DNA of 64,000 nucleotides. Source: Thalassorhabdomicrobium marinisediminis (GTDB taxonomy: Bacteria > Pseudomonadota > Alphaproteobacteria > Rhodobacterales > Rhodobacteraceae). Positions 41,115 to 51,112 of the stretch are shown one piece after another. The stretch covers positions 248,001 to 312,000 of the forward strand of contig NZ_QCYG01000006.1 of the NCBI RefSeq assembly GCF_003072065.1. Direction: 5' to 3'. A program made the translations under genes and the position numbers. Position 1 is the first letter of the stretch; each line of letters starts with the position of its first letter. The notes below the pieces were generated by a model that did not search any database, had not been told where the DNA came from, and saw nothing but the letters and a program-made list of their open reading frames with translations.

Positions 41115-42431
41115 ATGTCGGATACCCATGCACAAACCGTTCGCTACGTCCGCGAGACGATGCTGCCCGAGCGCGAGCCGCCCCTGGCCGAGACGGGCGT
41201 CATCAAGTGGATGCGCGAGAACCTGTTCTCAAGCTGGATCAACGCGATCCTCACCATCGTCTCGCTCTACATCATCTTCGTGGTCCTGTCGGCCATCATT
41301 CCGTGGCTCCTCAATTCGGTCTGGGACGCGGAGTCGCTGACCGAATGCCGCGAAATCCTTGCGGCGCAAGGGCTGTCGAGCCATGACGGCGCCTGCGGGG
41401 CGGTCCTCACCGCGCGCTGGCACCAGCTTGTCTTCGGCTATTACCCGTCCGAACTCTACTGGCGGCCGATCCTCGCACTGGCGCTGTTCCTTGTGGGCAT
41501 CGCGCCCGTGCTCTTCGCCAACCTGCCGCGGCAGATGTTGCTGGTCTCGGCGGCGGTGCCCTTTGTCTGCTTCTGGCTGCTCTGGGGTGGATCGGTCTGG
41601 TTTCCGGTGATGATCGCGCTGGGCTTCGTGCTGGGCTATCTGGCCATGGTCCTTGTCGGCAAGGCGCTGAGCCCGCTGGCGGGGATCATCGCGGCGATCG
41701 TCTTGCCGATCCTCTATTGGATCTTTCTCGCCGGACCTTTGGCCGCCGCGATGGCGGATGTGATCCCCCTGCGCATCGAAGAGGTTCAGAGCCGGGCCTT
41801 CGGCGGGTTCATGTTGTCAGTGGTGATCGGCCTTTCGGCGATCATCCTGTCGCTGCCACTGGGCATCCTGCTGGCGCTCGCACGGCAGTCGAACCTGTTC
41901 ATCATCAAGACTTCGGCCGTTGTCTTTATCGAGGTGATCCGCGGCGTGCCGCTGATCGTCTGGCTGTTCACCGCGCAACTGCTGTTGAACTACTTCCTGC
42001 CGCGCGGCACCAACTTCGATCTGACGTTGCGCGTGATCATCATGGTGACGCTCTTCTCCTCGGCCTATATCGCCGAGGTGGTGCGCGGGGGCCTCGCCGC
42101 GCTGCCGAAGGGCCAGTATGAGGGCGCGGATTCACTCGGTCTGGATTACTGGCAGTCCATGCGGCTGATCATCCTGCCGCAGGCGTTGAAGATCTCGATC
42201 CCCGGGATCGTGAACACCTTCATCGGCCTGTTCAAGGACACCACGTTGGTGGTCTTCATCGGCCTTTTCGATCCGTTGGGCATCGCCGGCGCGATCCGCG
42301 CCTCGACCGAATGGAACGGCATCTATTGGGAGCTGTTCGTCTTCATCGGTCTGATGTTCTTCATCGCCTGCTACAGCATGGGCCGCTATTCACTTTATCT
42401 GGAGAAAAAACTCCAGCGCGAACACCGTTAA
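41115..42431 (+). CDS. aapM: General L-amino acid ABC transporter, permease AapM
   Basis: This is the second permease of the Aap system, 438 residues. The N-terminal third is an extra membrane region (helices around residues 35-60 and 120-190), and the C-terminal part is the transport core with the EAA loop LPKGQYEGADSLGLDYWQSM. The family is inner membrane and pairs with AapQ. aapP follows after 11 bases with a strong aaggaga site. Confidence 0.92.
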   Translation: MSDTHAQTVRYVRETMLPEREPPLAETGVIKWMRENLFSSWINAILTIVSLYIIFVVLSAIIPWLLNSVWDAESLTECREILAAQGLSSHDGACGAVLTARWHQLVFGYYPSELYWRPILALALFLVGIAPVLFANLPRQMLLVSAAVPFVCFWLLWGGSVWFPVMIALGFVLGYLAMVLVGKALSPLAGIIAAIVLPILYWIFLAGPLAAAMADVIPLRIEEVQSRAFGGFMLSVVIGLSAIILSLPLGILLALARQSNLFIIKTSAVVFIEVIRGVPLIVWLFTAQLLLNYFLPRGTNFDLTLRVIIMVTLFSSAYIAEVVRGGLAALPKGQYEGADSLGLDYWQSMRLIILPQALKISIPGIVNTFIGLFKDTTLVVFIGLFDPLGIAGAIRASTEWNGIYWELFVFIGLMFFIACYSMGRYSLYLEKKLQREHR

Positions 42432-42442
42432 GGAGACGTTAA

Positions 42443-43234
42443 ATGTCTGACACTGCAACCAACCGCGTGATCAATCGCGACGCCATGACGGTCTCTGACG
42501 AGGTCGCGATCCAGATCACCGATATGAACAAGTGGTACGGCACGTTCCACGTTCTGCGCGACATCAACCTGACCGTGAACCGCGGGGAACGGATCGTAGT
42601 CTGCGGGCCGTCCGGGTCCGGCAAATCGACCTTGATCCGCTGCATCAACCGCCTGGAAGAGCATCAGGCAGGCTCGATCGTGGTGGACGGGACAGAATTG
42701 TCCTCGGACCTCAAGAACATCGACAAGATCCGCTCCGAGGTTGGCATGTGCTTCCAGCACTTCAACCTGTTCCCACACCTGACGATCCTCGAGAACTGCA
42801 CGCTGGCCCCGATCTGGGTGCGCAAGACGCCCAAGCGTGAAGCTGAAGAAACCGCGATGCATTTCCTCGAGAAGGTGAAGATCCCCGAGCAGGCCGACAA
42901 ATACCCCGGTCAGCTTTCCGGCGGTCAGCAACAGCGGGTCGCCATCGCGCGGTCACTCTGCATGCGGCCACGGATCATGTTGTTCGATGAGCCGACGTCG
43001 GCGCTTGACCCCGAGATGATCAAGGAGGTTCTCGACACGATGATCGAGCTTGCGGAAGAGGGGATGACGATGATCTGCGTCACCCACGAAATGGGCTTCG
43101 CCCGTCAGGTGGCCAACCGCGTGATCTTTATGGATGCGGGTCAGATCGTTGAGCAGAACGAGCCCGAAGAGTTCTTCAACAACCCGCAGTCAGAGCGGAC
43201 GAAGCTGTTCCTGAGCCAGATCCTCGGCCACTAG
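42443..43234 (+). CDS. aapP: General L-amino acid ABC transporter, ATPase AapP
   Basis: This is the ATP-binding subunit of the Aap importer, 263 residues. The N-terminal 20 residues are variable; then come Walker [11 protein letters not shown]-loop [13 protein letters not shown], the ABC signature [15 protein letters not shown], Walker [15 protein letters not shown] and the H-loop [11 protein letters not shown]. It completes aapJQMP. Its stop overlaps the stop of the convergent minus-strand gene. Confidence 0.95.
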   Translation: MSDTATNRVINRDAMTVSDEVAIQITDMNKWYGTFHVLRDINLTVNRGERIVVCGPSGSGKSTLIRCINRLEEHQAGSIVVDGTELSSDLKNIDKIRSEVGMCFQHFNLFPHLTILENCTLAPIWVRKTPKREAEETAMHFLEKVKIPEQADKYPGQLSGGQQQRVAIARSLCMRPRIMLFDEPTSALDPEMIKEVLDTMIELAEEGMTMICVTHEMGFARQVANRVIFMDAGQIVEQNEPEEFFNNPQSERTKLFLSQILGH

Positions 43235-43722
43235 GGCAGGTCCCTCGGGACGATGAAATCAACCACTTGGGCCGACCGGGGAACCGCGTCGGCCCAATCG
43301 TTTACGGGCAGGTCGCAGACCAGTGTCGCCGCCGTCGGGTAACGTCGGAATTTCGGATGCGACGGGGCTTCGGCGACCACATCCTGCGCGAACAGGCCGA
43401 TGCCGGGATTGTGCCCCAACATCAGAACCGTATCAGCCCGCGCGGCCTTCAACGCCTTGAGCATCACTTGCTCTGGCGCAAGATAGAGCGACTGCAGGAA
43501 CTCCGTCTCGGCCTCAACCCCCAGCCGCGACAGGGTTTCGCGCGTGCGGGTGGCCGCAGAGCACAGCACCGCGTCGGGCAAATACCCCTCTTGCCGCAGC
43601 CACGCGCCAATTCGCGCCGCATCGGCGCGCCCGCGCGCGTTCAGAGGCCGTTCGATATCGGAGAGGTGCGGTCCGTCCCAGCCGGCTTTGGCATGACGCA
43701 TCAGAATCAGTCGTTTGGGCAT
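43231..43722 (-). CDS. SixA-like histidine phosphatase
   Basis: This 163-residue protein is of the histidine-phosphatase (phosphoglycerate mutase-like) superfamily in its small SixA form. The catalytic RHA motif is [11 protein letters not shown] (Arg9-His10), and the second conserved His lies in [11 protein letters not shown]. SixA acts on phosphohistidine in phosphorelay or PTS proteins; the target here is unknown. The ATG at 43722 ([10 protein letters not shown]) is chosen because upstream sequence belongs to the ferredoxin-like gene, which it overlaps by 16 bases. It is the last gene of the argB operon. Confidence 0.85.
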   Translation of the reverse strand: MPKRLILMRHAKAGWDGPHLSDIERPLNARGRADAARIGAWLRQEGYLPDAVLCSAATRTRETLSRLGVEAETEFLQSLYLAPEQVMLKALKAARADTVLMLGHNPGIGLFAQDVVAEAPSHPKFRRYPTAATLVCDLPVNDWADAVPRSAQVVDFIVPRDLP

Positions 43723-44333
43723 GACGGGTGGAAAACCTCCATATGATACGCGGTCTGCGCCTGATCCCGACCATAGCGCTGACTGACGGGGCAGGCCATG
43801 CGCACACGGCAGGCAGCCCGGCAGACGGGATCGGTGCCGATATGTGTCTTGCACAGTGGCACATCATAGCCGCCGGGTCCAAGGGCGCCGACCGGGCAAG
43901 CGGTGCGGCAGGGCTGCCCCGCACAGGTGTCACAGGGGCGCGCGGAAGCGGCGGGCAGGTCCAGCCTGCGCTCAAAACGAAGCGCGCCGCGATAGGACAC
44001 CAGCAACCCTGCGTCCTTGTGCACGAGCAGACCCACGGGGCTTTGCCAGGCCTCACCACTGCGCAGGGCCCAAGTGATGAAGGGATGGTAGGGCGGACCG
44101 CCAAATGGAAAACATGCCTGCGCGTCCAATTCGTCGGCAAGGGCGGTGATCGTCACGTCGGACCAATGGTCGAGCGGATCGGGGCCGTAAAAAGCTGGCT
44201 GGCGGGTCACGAAACCCCAGAACCCGGGCTCTAGCGGGCCAAGAAGAATCGTCGTGCCGCCTTCGTCATGAAGCCCGCCCAGCGGCGTCAGGTGGACGGC
44301 GGCGGCGGCCGTCGCAACCTCGGCCAGTGTCAC
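43707..44333 (-). CDS. Ferredoxin-like protein with two 4Fe-4S-type cysteine sets
   Basis: This 208-residue protein has no recognised enzyme domain in its first 125 residues, followed by a bacterial ferredoxin-type region. Cysteines are at 134, 137, 142 and 146 ([14 protein letters not shown]) and at 161, 171, 175 and 181 (ending CPVSQRYG), enough for two clusters, although the second set has loose spacing. It is likely cytoplasmic. The reaction is unknown; some relation to QueG-type C-terminal domains is possible. Its start overlaps the argB stop by four bases, so it is translationally coupled to argB. Confidence 0.7.
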   Translation of the reverse strand: MTLAEVATAAAAVHLTPLGGLHDEGGTTILLGPLEPGFWGFVTRQPAFYGPDPLDHWSDVTITALADELDAQACFPFGGPPYHPFITWALRSGEAWQSPVGLLVHKDAGLLVSYRGALRFERRLDLPAASARPCDTCAGQPCRTACPVGALGPGGYDVPLCKTHIGTDPVCRAACRVRMACPVSQRYGRDQAQTAYHMEVFHPSCPND

Positions 44334-45196
44334 TTTGCCGCGCGGATGATCGTGCCCGCGCCGTGGTCGGTGAACAGCTCAAGCAGGCAGGCATTGGGCG
44401 CGCGACCATCGAGAATGACCGCCGCACGGACGCCGCCGCGCAGGGCCTCCAGACAGGTCTGCGTCTTCGGGATCATCCCCCCCGCAATCACCCCTGCCGC
44501 CGTCAGTTCGATCACCTGATCGCTTGTCAGATCTGTGAGCACCGTCTTCTCGGCGTCCATCACACCGGGCACATCGGTCAGCAACAGCAAACGGTCCGCC
44601 GTCAGCGCCGCCGCAATCGCGCCCGCGGCCGTGTCGCCGTTGACGTTCAGGGTCTCGCCGTTCCGGCCCGCGCCAAGGGGCGCGATGACCGGGATGGCGT
44701 TGGCGTCGAACAAGGTGCGCAGAACGCTGGTGTCGACCTCGGCCGGCGTGCCCACCAGACCCAGTTCGGGCGCGTCCTGAACGCAGGTCATCAGGCTCGC
44801 ATCCTTGCCCGACAGCCCCACGGCGCGGCCGCCCTGACGGTTGATCGCGTTGACGATCCATTTGTTGACGCGACCCGACAGCACCATTTCTACTACTTCG
44901 ACGGTCGCCTCGTCCGTCACCCGTTTGCCGTTCACGAAGTCCGAGGTGATCTCCAGCTTCTCAAGCATCTCATTGATCATCGGCCCGCCGCCGTGAACGA
45001 TGACGGGGTTCACGCCAACCTGCTGCATCAGCACCACGTCACGGGCGAAATTCTCCATCGCGGCGTCGGAAGACATGGCGTGACCGCCCAACTTGATGAC
45101 AACAATCGCGTCGTTGTAGCGCTGAAGATAGGGCAGGGCCGCGCTGAGCGTGGCGGCGGTGGCGATCCAGTCGCGGTTCATGTCTTGCTCTCTCAT
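44330..45196 (-). CDS. argB: Acetylglutamate kinase
   Basis: ArgB phosphorylates N-acetylglutamate, the second step of arginine synthesis, 288 residues from this start. Motifs of the amino-acid kinase family are [24 protein letters not shown] and [15 protein letters not shown], with the nucleotide-binding segment [12 protein letters not shown]. The start may instead be the ATG five codons in (45181, [12 protein letters not shown]), which aligns better with typical ArgB. It lies 27 bases behind engB. Confidence 0.95.
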   Translation of the reverse strand: MREQDMNRDWIATAATLSAALPYLQRYNDAIVVIKLGGHAMSSDAAMENFARDVVLMQQVGVNPVIVHGGGPMINEMLEKLEITSDFVNGKRVTDEATVEVVEMVLSGRVNKWIVNAINRQGGRAVGLSGKDASLMTCVQDAPELGLVGTPAEVDTSVLRTLFDANAIPVIAPLGAGRNGETLNVNGDTAAGAIAAALTADRLLLLTDVPGVMDAEKTVLTDLTSDQVIELTAAGVIAGGMIPKTQTCLEALRGGVRAAVILDGRAPNACLLELFTDHGAGTIIRAAK

Positions 45197-45222
45197 GCCT
45201 GATTCCGGGGGCGGCGAAGGGG

Positions 45223-45873
45223 CTAGTCTATCCCCGCGATGATCGCGCGCAACGTCTCGATGCCGTCGCCCTTTTCCGAGGATGTCAGGACCAGCTCGGG
45301 ATAGGCCGAGGGGAACTGTTGCAGCTTGCCGCGCACCTGTTCGAGGACCTTGTCCAACTCGCCTTTCTTCAGCTTGTCGGTCTTGGTCATGACACACTGG
45401 AACGTCACCGCAGCCGAAGCCAGCAGCGACATGATCTCTTCGTCGACGGGCTTGATCCCGTGGCGGGCGTCGACCAGCACGAAGGCGCGGCGCAGGGTGA
45501 CGCGCCCGCGCAGGTAGTTCTTGAGCAGCCGTTGCCATTTCTCCACCACCGCAAGCGGCGCATTGGCATAGCCGTAGCCCGGCAGATCGACGAGGTAGTG
45601 GCTCTCACCCACGGTGAAATAGTTGATTTCCTGCGTGCGCCCCGGCGTGTTCGACGCGCGCGCCAGCCCTTTGCGGCCTGTCAGGGCATTGATCAGGCTG
45701 GATTTGCCCACGTTGGACCGTCCGGCAAAGCAGACCTCGGGGCGGTCGGGGTCGGGCAGGCCGTCCATGGCGACGACGCCTTTGACGAACTCGGTCTCGC
45801 CGGCGAACATCTTGCGCCCCGCTTCGCGCATCTCGTCATCAGGCGCTGCGGCCTCAGGGAAGGGAAGTTGCAT
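45223..45873 (-). CDS. engB: Ribosome-biogenesis GTPase EngB/YihA
   Basis: This is an essential GTPase that helps late 50S assembly, 216 residues. G1 is GRSNVGKS (residues 51-58), G2 region [12 protein letters not shown]3 DLPGYG, and G4 TKTD ([11 protein letters not shown]). It starts at the ATG immediately next to the MOSC stop, so it is in the yidC-MOSC-engB-argB transcript. Confidence 0.95.
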   Translation of the reverse strand: MQLPFPEAAAPDDEMREAGRKMFAGETEFVKGVVAMDGLPDPDRPEVCFAGRSNVGKSSLINALTGRKGLARASNTPGRTQEINYFTVGESHYLVDLPGYGYANAPLAVVEKWQRLLKNYLRGRVTLRRAFVLVDARHGIKPVDEEIMSLLASAAVTFQCVMTKTDKLKKGELDKVLEQVRGKLQQFPSAYPELVLTSSEKGDGIETLRAIIAGID

Positions 45874-46617
45874 TCAAAGCACCTCTGCTGCATCGCCGAC
45901 GGCCACGGGGCCGTCCTGTGTCACCACCGCATATACACCGAAATTCTGATGTCCGAAGCCGGTTTTCAACACGCTGATGGTGTCAACGTCGCGATCGCCG
46001 GACGCCGGGTTGGCCGCCGTGTGCAGACAGCGCCGGATCGGTTCGCGCACTTCAAGCGTGGCACCGCCGATGCGGATCGTCTTGCCGATCCACTGCTCTT
46101 CTGCCCAGGGGGCAAGCCCGTCCAGCCAGATGTTGCCGCGCCAGCGTTCCTGTTCAAGCGGCGCGCCATGGGCCTGCTCCACGGCGGCGTGACTGGTGCG
46201 GTTCATGAGCGAGATCGAAGGGAAAGCGCTGTCGGTCATACCGCGCCCCTCGGCCTTGACGATGGCGGCAGGCATGTCGCGCTCGGGCGGGCAAAGCGGC
46301 GTCACCCAGTCAAGGAACAGGTGTTCTTCGGTGTCGGGATCGAAAGTCACCGACCCGATGTCTTGGTGCCGCAGGGTCAGCCGGCCGGTGGCTTCGTCCA
46401 GTTCGGCCCAGATGCCCGCCAGCGTGGGCGTCAGCGTGCCGATCATGAAGTTCCGGCACATGGCCCAGTTTTCACCGTCGAACTTCGTGCGCTCGTGCAC
46501 CACCGCCCAATGCCGGTCCCACGGCAGGCACTTGCCCGCCGCGAGATGGGTCGCGTCAATCGCTTCGCGCCCGTGGCTTTTGATCGGGTGTCGCCAGATC
46601 TGCGCGACGGTCCCCAT
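45874..46617 (-). CDS. MOSC-domain protein
   Basis: This 247-residue protein has an N-terminal MOSC beta-barrel (VAQIWRHPIKSHGREAI) and a MOSC domain with the conserved cysteine Cys197 in IRRCLHTAANPASGDRD. MOSC domains bind the molybdenum cofactor or carry sulfur (YcbX/mARC type). The reaction here is unknown; oxidoreductase or N-hydroxy-reduction chemistry is possible. The ATG at 46617 overlaps the yidC stop by one base (TGATG), showing that the pair is coupled. Confidence 0.85.
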   Translation of the reverse strand: MGTVAQIWRHPIKSHGREAIDATHLAAGKCLPWDRHWAVVHERTKFDGENWAMCRNFMIGTLTPTLAGIWAELDEATGRLTLRHQDIGSVTFDPDTEEHLFLDWVTPLCPPERDMPAAIVKAEGRGMTDSAFPSISLMNRTSHAAVEQAHGAPLEQERWRGNIWLDGLAPWAEEQWIGKTIRIGGATLEVREPIRRCLHTAANPASGDRDVDTISVLKTGFGHQNFGVYAVVTQDGPVAVGDAAEVL

Positions 46618-48398
46618 CACTCGGCGTCCGGCTTCCGGCGTCCGGTGATGTTGCCGAACAGGTCCGGTTTGAACCCCTGCGACCGCATGATTGCGTACTG
46701 CTGCATGAAGGTGATCGTGTTGTTCGCGATCCAGTAGAGCACAAGCCCGCTGGCGAAGCTGCCCAGCATGAACATGAACACCCATGGCATCCAGGCAAAG
46801 ATCATCTTCTGCGTCGGGTCCGTGGGGGCCGGGTTCAGCTTTTGCTGCAGCCACATGGAGACCCCGAGCACAATCGGCATCACCCCGATGAAGACCAGCG
46901 ACAGGAAGCTTTCGGGCGCAGGCGCATCCCAGGGCAGCAGCCCGAACAGGTTGAACAGCGACGACGGGTCCGGTGCGCTCAGGTCGTTGATCCAGCCGAT
47001 CCAGGGCGCGTGGCGCAACTCGATGGTGACGAAGATCACCTTGTAGAGCGAGAAGAAGATCGGAATCTGCATCAGGATCGGCAGACAGCCCGAGGCCGGG
47101 TTGACCTTGTTGTCCTTGTAAAGCGCCATCATGCCCTTTTGCAGCTTCTCGCGGTCGTCACCGGCGCTTTCCTTGAGCTTTTGCATCTCGGGCTGAAGCT
47201 CACGCATCTTGGCCATCGAGACGTAGGATTTGTAGGCCAGCGGCAACAGCAGCGCTTTGATCAGGAAGGTCAGCGCGATGATCGACCAGCCCATGTTGCC
47301 GATCAGCCCGTTGAGCCAGTGCAGAACGGCGAAGATCGGCTTGGTCAGGAAGAAGAACCAGCCCCAGTCGATGCTGTCGAGGAAACGGTCGATGCCCAGA
47401 TCGTTCTGGTAGCTGCGGATCACTTCCCATTCCTGCGCACCGGCGAAGAACGCCGAGCTTGCGGCCAGCGTCTCACCGGCGGGAACCGTCATCATCGGAT
47501 AGACGGTCTCGATCTGGTAGATGTCATTGACCGACTTCGCGGTCGAGCGGAACTCGCGCCCCGGGGTGGGGATCAGCGCGGTCATCCAATACTGGTCGGA
47601 AAAGCCGATCCAGCCGTTCTCGGCGACTTCGACGCGGCCTTCCTCGGTGGTCAGGTCTGGCATGTCGTCGTAGTCGATTTCTTCCATCGAGCCATCGGAC
47701 ATCCGCACGACACCTTCGTGCTGGATGAAGAAGCCGATCTGATCCGGCTCTCCGTGGCGGGCGACGATGCCGTAGGGGCGCAGGGCGACTTCGCTGCCGG
47801 TGGTGTTCTCGACCGATTGTGTGACCGTGAACAGGAACTCGTCATCGACCGAGAAGGTCTTGCGGAAGGTCAGACCCGCGCCATTGTCCCAAGCCAGCGT
47901 GACGTCCGAGCCGGGCGACAGGCTCTCACCGGATTCCACGGTCCATTGCGTAGAGGGGCCGGGCACCTGCTCGCGCGTGGCGCCGACCGAGGGGACCCAG
48001 CCGTGCAGCGCGTAATAGGGCGCCGCCGTGCCGACAGGGGCCAGCAGGCGGACAAGGTCCGCGTCGGGCTCAAGGGTTTCGCGGTAGCCCTTGAGGCTCA
48101 GATCGTCGATGCGTCCACCCATGAGCGAAAGAGAACCGGTCAGGCTGGGGCTGTCGATGGCGACGCGCTCGGTCTGGCCGATGGCGTCCTCGACGGCTTC
48201 GGGGGCCAGAAGCGACGGGTTCGGCACATCGTCGGGGGCGTCCGCCTCAACCTCGAGCACGGTGCCATCGGCAGCGACCACGACGTCGGGTTCGACCGCA
48301 TCCTCAACCGGGGGCGGCGGGAACAGAACGAACCATGCCAGGATCACCAGGAAGCTGAGCGCTGTTGCGAGGATGAGATTCTTGTTCTGGTCGTCCAT
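46617..48398 (-). CDS. yidC: Membrane protein insertase YidC
   Basis: YidC inserts and folds inner-membrane proteins, 593 residues. TM1 lies at residues 7-27 (ILATALSFLVILAWFVLF), followed by an acidic Pro-rich stretch and the large periplasmic beta-sandwich. The conserved core helices start at about residue 365 (NMGWSIIALTFLIKALLLPL), with the cytoplasmic hairpin ELQPEMQKLKESAGDDREKL. The arrangement is that of Gram-negative YidC. In many bacteria yidC directly follows yidD; here ttcA and a PAP2 gene separate them. Confidence 0.97.
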   Translation of the reverse strand: MDDQNKNLILATALSFLVILAWFVLFPPPPVEDAVEPDVVVAADGTVLEVEADAPDDVPNPSLLAPEAVEDAIGQTERVAIDSPSLTGSLSLMGGRIDDLSLKGYRETLEPDADLVRLLAPVGTAAPYYALHGWVPSVGATREQVPGPSTQWTVESGESLSPGSDVTLAWDNGAGLTFRKTFSVDDEFLFTVTQSVENTTGSEVALRPYGIVARHGEPDQIGFFIQHEGVVRMSDGSMEEIDYDDMPDLTTEEGRVEVAENGWIGFSDQYWMTALIPTPGREFRSTAKSVNDIYQIETVYPMMTVPAGETLAASSAFFAGAQEWEVIRSYQNDLGIDRFLDSIDWGWFFFLTKPIFAVLHWLNGLIGNMGWSIIALTFLIKALLLPLAYKSYVSMAKMRELQPEMQKLKESAGDDREKLQKGMMALYKDNKVNPASGCLPILMQIPIFFSLYKVIFVTIELRHAPWIGWINDLSAPDPSSLFNLFGLLPWDAPAPESFLSLVFIGVMPIVLGVSMWLQQKLNPAPTDPTQKMIFAWMPWVFMFMLGSFASGLVLYWIANNTITFMQQYAIMRSQGFKPDLFGNITGRRKPDAE

Positions 48399-48554
48399 TG
48401 AGAGCCGCCTGAAACTGCCATTGAAATATCAGGCTGGTTCAATAGGTCGCGACCCCAAAGGTCAAGCGGTTTTCCCTTGTTTTGCACAAGTGTCGCGCGC
48501 GGCAGCGCCGTGGCGCTGGCGGCGGTCCGCCCCCGGCGATATCGGGGCGGGCAA

Positions 48555-49412
48555 TCAGGCGGCGTCGTCGGACCCGTCGGTGTCGCGCAGGGACAGGCCT
48601 GCGAAATCGAACAGCTTCGGGTCCAAAAGGTGCGAGGGCCGGGCATTCATGAGCGCGCGGAACATGATGTTGCGCCGCCCCGGCGTGTTGCGTTCCCAGC
48701 CGTCCAGGATCGCCTTGACCTGCTGCCGCTGCAATCCGTCCTGAGAACCGCAAAGGTCGCAGGGGATGATCGGGTAACCCATTGCCGTCGCAAAAGATTC
48801 GCAGTCCGCCTCCGCAACATGGGCCAGCGGGCGATACACGAACAGATCCCCCTCTTCGTTGACCAGTTTCGGCGGCATTGTCGCAAGCCGTGCGCCGTGG
48901 AACAGGTTCATCATGAAGGTTTCGAGGATGTCGTCACGGTGGTGGCCAAGAACGACCGCCGAGCAACCTTCCTCGCGCGCGATACGGTAGAGGTTCCCCC
49001 GCCGCAGACGCGAACACAGCGCGCACATGGTGCGGCCGGCGGGCACCTTGTCCATGACGATGGAGTAGGTGTCCTGATACTCGATTCGATGCGGCACGCC
49101 CATCTCTTCAAGAAAGGCGGGCAGCACCGTCGCCGGGAAGTTCGGCTGCCCCTGATCGAGGTTGCAGGCCAGCAGATCGACGGGCAGAAGGCCGCGCCAC
49201 TGAAGCTCGTGCAGGACGGCCAGCAGCGTGTAGCTGTCCTTGCCGCCAGACAGGCACACCAGCCACTTTTGCCGCGGGCCGTCGTTGACCATGCCGTAGG
49301 CCGCAATCGCCTCGCGCGTGTTTTGCACGATGCGTTTGCGGAGTTTCTTGAACTCGGTGGTCTTCGGGGCGCCGTGGAACAGCGGGTGGATATCGTCGGC
49401 GTCATCTCGCAT
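48555..49412 (-). CDS. ttcA: tRNA 2-thiocytidine synthetase TtcA
   Basis: TtcA thiolates cytidine 32 in some tRNAs, 285 residues from the ATG at 49412. The PP-loop motif is [18 protein letters not shown]; two CxxC pairs that hold the 4Fe-4S cluster are visible in [11 protein letters not shown] and PCDLCGSQ. The frame also has an ATG 12 codons upstream (49448), but [16 protein letters not shown] is the more usual beginning. It lies 156 bases in front of yidC, same strand, possibly in its own transcript. Confidence 0.93.
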   Translation of the reverse strand: MRDDADDIHPLFHGAPKTTEFKKLRKRIVQNTREAIAAYGMVNDGPRQKWLVCLSGGKDSYTLLAVLHELQWRGLLPVDLLACNLDQGQPNFPATVLPAFLEEMGVPHRIEYQDTYSIVMDKVPAGRTMCALCSRLRRGNLYRIAREEGCSAVVLGHHRDDILETFMMNLFHGARLATMPPKLVNEEGDLFVYRPLAHVAEADCESFATAMGYPIIPCDLCGSQDGLQRQQVKAILDGWERNTPGRRNIMFRALMNARPSHLLDPKLFDFAGLSLRDTDGSDDAA

Positions 49413-49517
49413 GGGCGCGGCAATACAGTCCTGCAGGCGACCGGACAAGACCCGAAGCGCTTGCCGCCCGCGCCCGTTGCATTAGGTGTCGTGGGGAAGA
49501 AAACCGCGGGGGACGGG

Positions 49518-50249
49518 ATGCAGCGACTGCACGATTTGTGGACCTATATCCGAGCGCATATCGAGATTGCGTCGCTCGTGATCCTTGGCCTGGCGATCAG
49601 CCTGTTCTGGCTGCTGGCCGAACTCGTCGAAGAGGTGGTCGAGGGCAGCACCACGGCGCTGGACCGCGATATCTTGCTGCTGTTGCGCAATGCGGGCGAC
49701 CTGTCCGACCCGATCGGCCCGTGGTGGCTGGAAGAGATGGGCCGCGACCTTACCGCGTTGGGTGGTGTGGCGGTGCTGACCCTTCTGACGGTCGTGGTCG
49801 GCGTTTATTTCGCGCTGCGGATGCGTTTCGCGCAGGCACTTTATCTGTGGGTCGCTGTCGGCGGCGGGATCCTTCTTTCGAGTTTCGCCAAGAATTTCTT
49901 CGACCGCGCGCGCCCCGACCTCGTGCCCCATGGCTCGCTTGTCCACACCTCGAGTTTTCCGTCCGGCCATTCGATGATGGCGGCGGTTTGTTACCTGACG
50001 CTGGGCGTCTTGCTGGCGCGGGCGCAGCCCTCGGCCCGGATGCGGTTCTATGTGATGACCGTGGCGATCCTGATGACGCTATTGGTGGGGATCAGCCGCG
50101 TCTATCTGGGGGTGCATTGGCCCACGGACGTGGCCGCAGGCTGGCTCGGCGGCGCGTTCTGGGCGGTGCTGTGCTACATGGGCACGCGCTTGATCTCGTG
50201 GCGCTCGGCGGTCCGGCGCGGCCGGATGGGCGAGGGGGGTGAGCGCTAG
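49518..50249 (+). CDS. PAP2-family membrane phosphatase
   Basis: This 243-residue integral-membrane phosphatase of the PAP2 family would act on lipid phosphates such as undecaprenyl pyrophosphate or phosphatidylglycerophosphate. All three motifs are intact: K125-x6-R132-P133 (KNFFDRARP), PSGH (148-151), and SR-x5-H-x3-D (Ser193, Arg194, His200, Asp204). Several membrane helices are clear. The very long open frame upstream (from 48477) is antisense of ttcA and is not coding. It is divergent from ttcA and its stop overlaps the yidD stop. Confidence 0.88.
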   Translation: MQRLHDLWTYIRAHIEIASLVILGLAISLFWLLAELVEEVVEGSTTALDRDILLLLRNAGDLSDPIGPWWLEEMGRDLTALGGVAVLTLLTVVVGVYFALRMRFAQALYLWVAVGGGILLSSFAKNFFDRARPDLVPHGSLVHTSSFPSGHSMMAAVCYLTLGVLLARAQPSARMRFYVMTVAILMTLLVGISRVYLGVHWPTDVAAGWLGGAFWAVLCYMGTRLISWRSAVRRGRMGEGGER

Positions 50250-50479
50250 TCGGGCACGTTGTCGATGCCCGAGCCGCCCCATGGATTGCACCGCAGCACC
50301 CGCCGGACGGTCAGCGCCGTGCCCTTGACGCCGCCATGTTTGCGCAAAGCTTCCATCGCGTAGGCGGAACAGGTCGGATGGAAGCGGCATCCGTGGCCGA
50401 CCCAGGGCGAGAACACCAATCTGTAGAACCGGATCGGCAATGAGGCCAGAAAGGCGAGGGGGGTCATGCGCCCGCTCAT
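50246..50479 (-). CDS. yidD: Membrane protein insertion factor YidD
   Basis: YidD is a small membrane-associated protein that helps YidC-dependent insertion, 77 residues. The motif FSPWVGHGCRFHPTCSAYAM, with three conserved cysteines including the later RRVLRCNPWGGSG, is diagnostic. The start overlaps the rnpA stop by four bases. An in-frame ATG four codons on (MTPLAF) is also possible. Confidence 0.93.
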   Translation of the reverse strand: MSGRMTPLAFLASLPIRFYRLVFSPWVGHGCRFHPTCSAYAMEALRKHGGVKGTALTVRRVLRCNPWGGSGIDNVPD

Positions 50480-50865
50480 CGCATCTTGCCAAGCGCCTTG
50501 GCAAAATCCGCGCGCAAAGCATCGAAGTCGCGCGTGGCGGTGACGTCTTTCTTACCGATCAGCACATAATCATGGCCGGGCTTGGCAAGCGCAGGCAGGT
50601 CAAGGCGCGCAACCTCACGCAGGCGGCGTTTGGCACGGTTGCGGGCCACCGCGTTGCCGACCTTTTTGGAGCAGGTGAAGCCCACGCGCACACGCGGATC
50701 GCCGTCGCCCCGGTCGCGCATCTGCACGATCAGGCCGGGCGCGGTCTGATAGCGGGCCTTCGACGCGGCGACGAAGTCCCCCCGCTTGCGCATCACCTCA
50801 AGACGCGGAAAAACCGCCGCGAGCGATGCTCCGGCGGTTTCGGCTTTGTCAACGTGCGAAGTCAT
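50476..50865 (-). CDS. rnpA: Ribonuclease P protein component
   Basis: This is the protein subunit of RNase P, which matures the 5' end of tRNAs, 129 residues. The RNR signature is in GFTCSKKVGNAVARNRAKRR. The N-terminal 24 residues before VMRKRGDFVAASKAR are extra and variable. It follows rpmH by 17 bases and overlaps yidD by four, the classical rpmH-rnpA-yidD order. Confidence 0.95.
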   Translation of the reverse strand: MTSHVDKAETAGASLAAVFPRLEVMRKRGDFVAASKARYQTAPGLIVQMRDRGDGDPRVRVGFTCSKKVGNAVARNRAKRRLREVARLDLPALAKPGHDYVLIGKKDVTATRDFDALRADFAKALGKMR

Positions 50866-50882
50866 GCGACCCCGCGCCGCGC

Positions 50883-51017
50883 TCAGGCGCTCAGCGACTT
50901 GCGGCCCTTGGCGCGACGTGCGTTGATGATGTTGCGGCCGGCTTTGGTGGCCATACGGGCGCGGAAACCGTGACGGTTCTTGCGAACGCGGTTGGATGGC
51001 TGGAATGTGCGCTTCAT
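50883..51017 (-). CDS. rpmH: 50S ribosomal protein L34
   Basis: L34 is a 44-residue basic protein of the 50S subunit; the short frame was read directly on the minus strand. It begins [19 protein letters not shown] and continues [20 protein letters not shown], ending KSLSA and a TGA. A ccggagag ribosome-binding site precedes the ATG. It heads the rpmH-rnpA-yidD transcript, with a consensus promoter about 65 bases upstream. Confidence 0.97.
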   Translation of the reverse strand: MKRTFQPSNRVRKNRHGFRARMATKAGRNIINARRAKGRKSLSA

Positions 51018-51083
51018 GGCGTCTCTCCGGTTGTGATGGCGAACCCGATACGGATTCGAGCCTTGTTGTATCTCGAAGCCCGT

Positions 51084-51112
51084 CTCATAGGGGGGGCGGG
51101 CCAGCCTGTCAA
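51084..51112 (-). promoter_or_regulatory. rpmH promoter
   Basis: Read on the minus strand: a perfect -35 box TTGACA (51107-51112), a 17-base spacer, and the -10 box TATGAG (51084-51089). It matches the rpsL promoter (TTGACA-17-TATGAA). Confidence 0.75.

Noticed and set aside
46842-48401. A 519-codon plus-strand frame opposite yidC
   Set aside because: It has the basic, Gln/Arg/His-rich composition of a shadow frame, and yidC on the other strand is complete.
48477-49517. Upstream extension of the PAP2 frame
   Set aside because: It is antisense to ttcA, whose catalytic motifs are intact; the PAP2 domain starts only after 49518.
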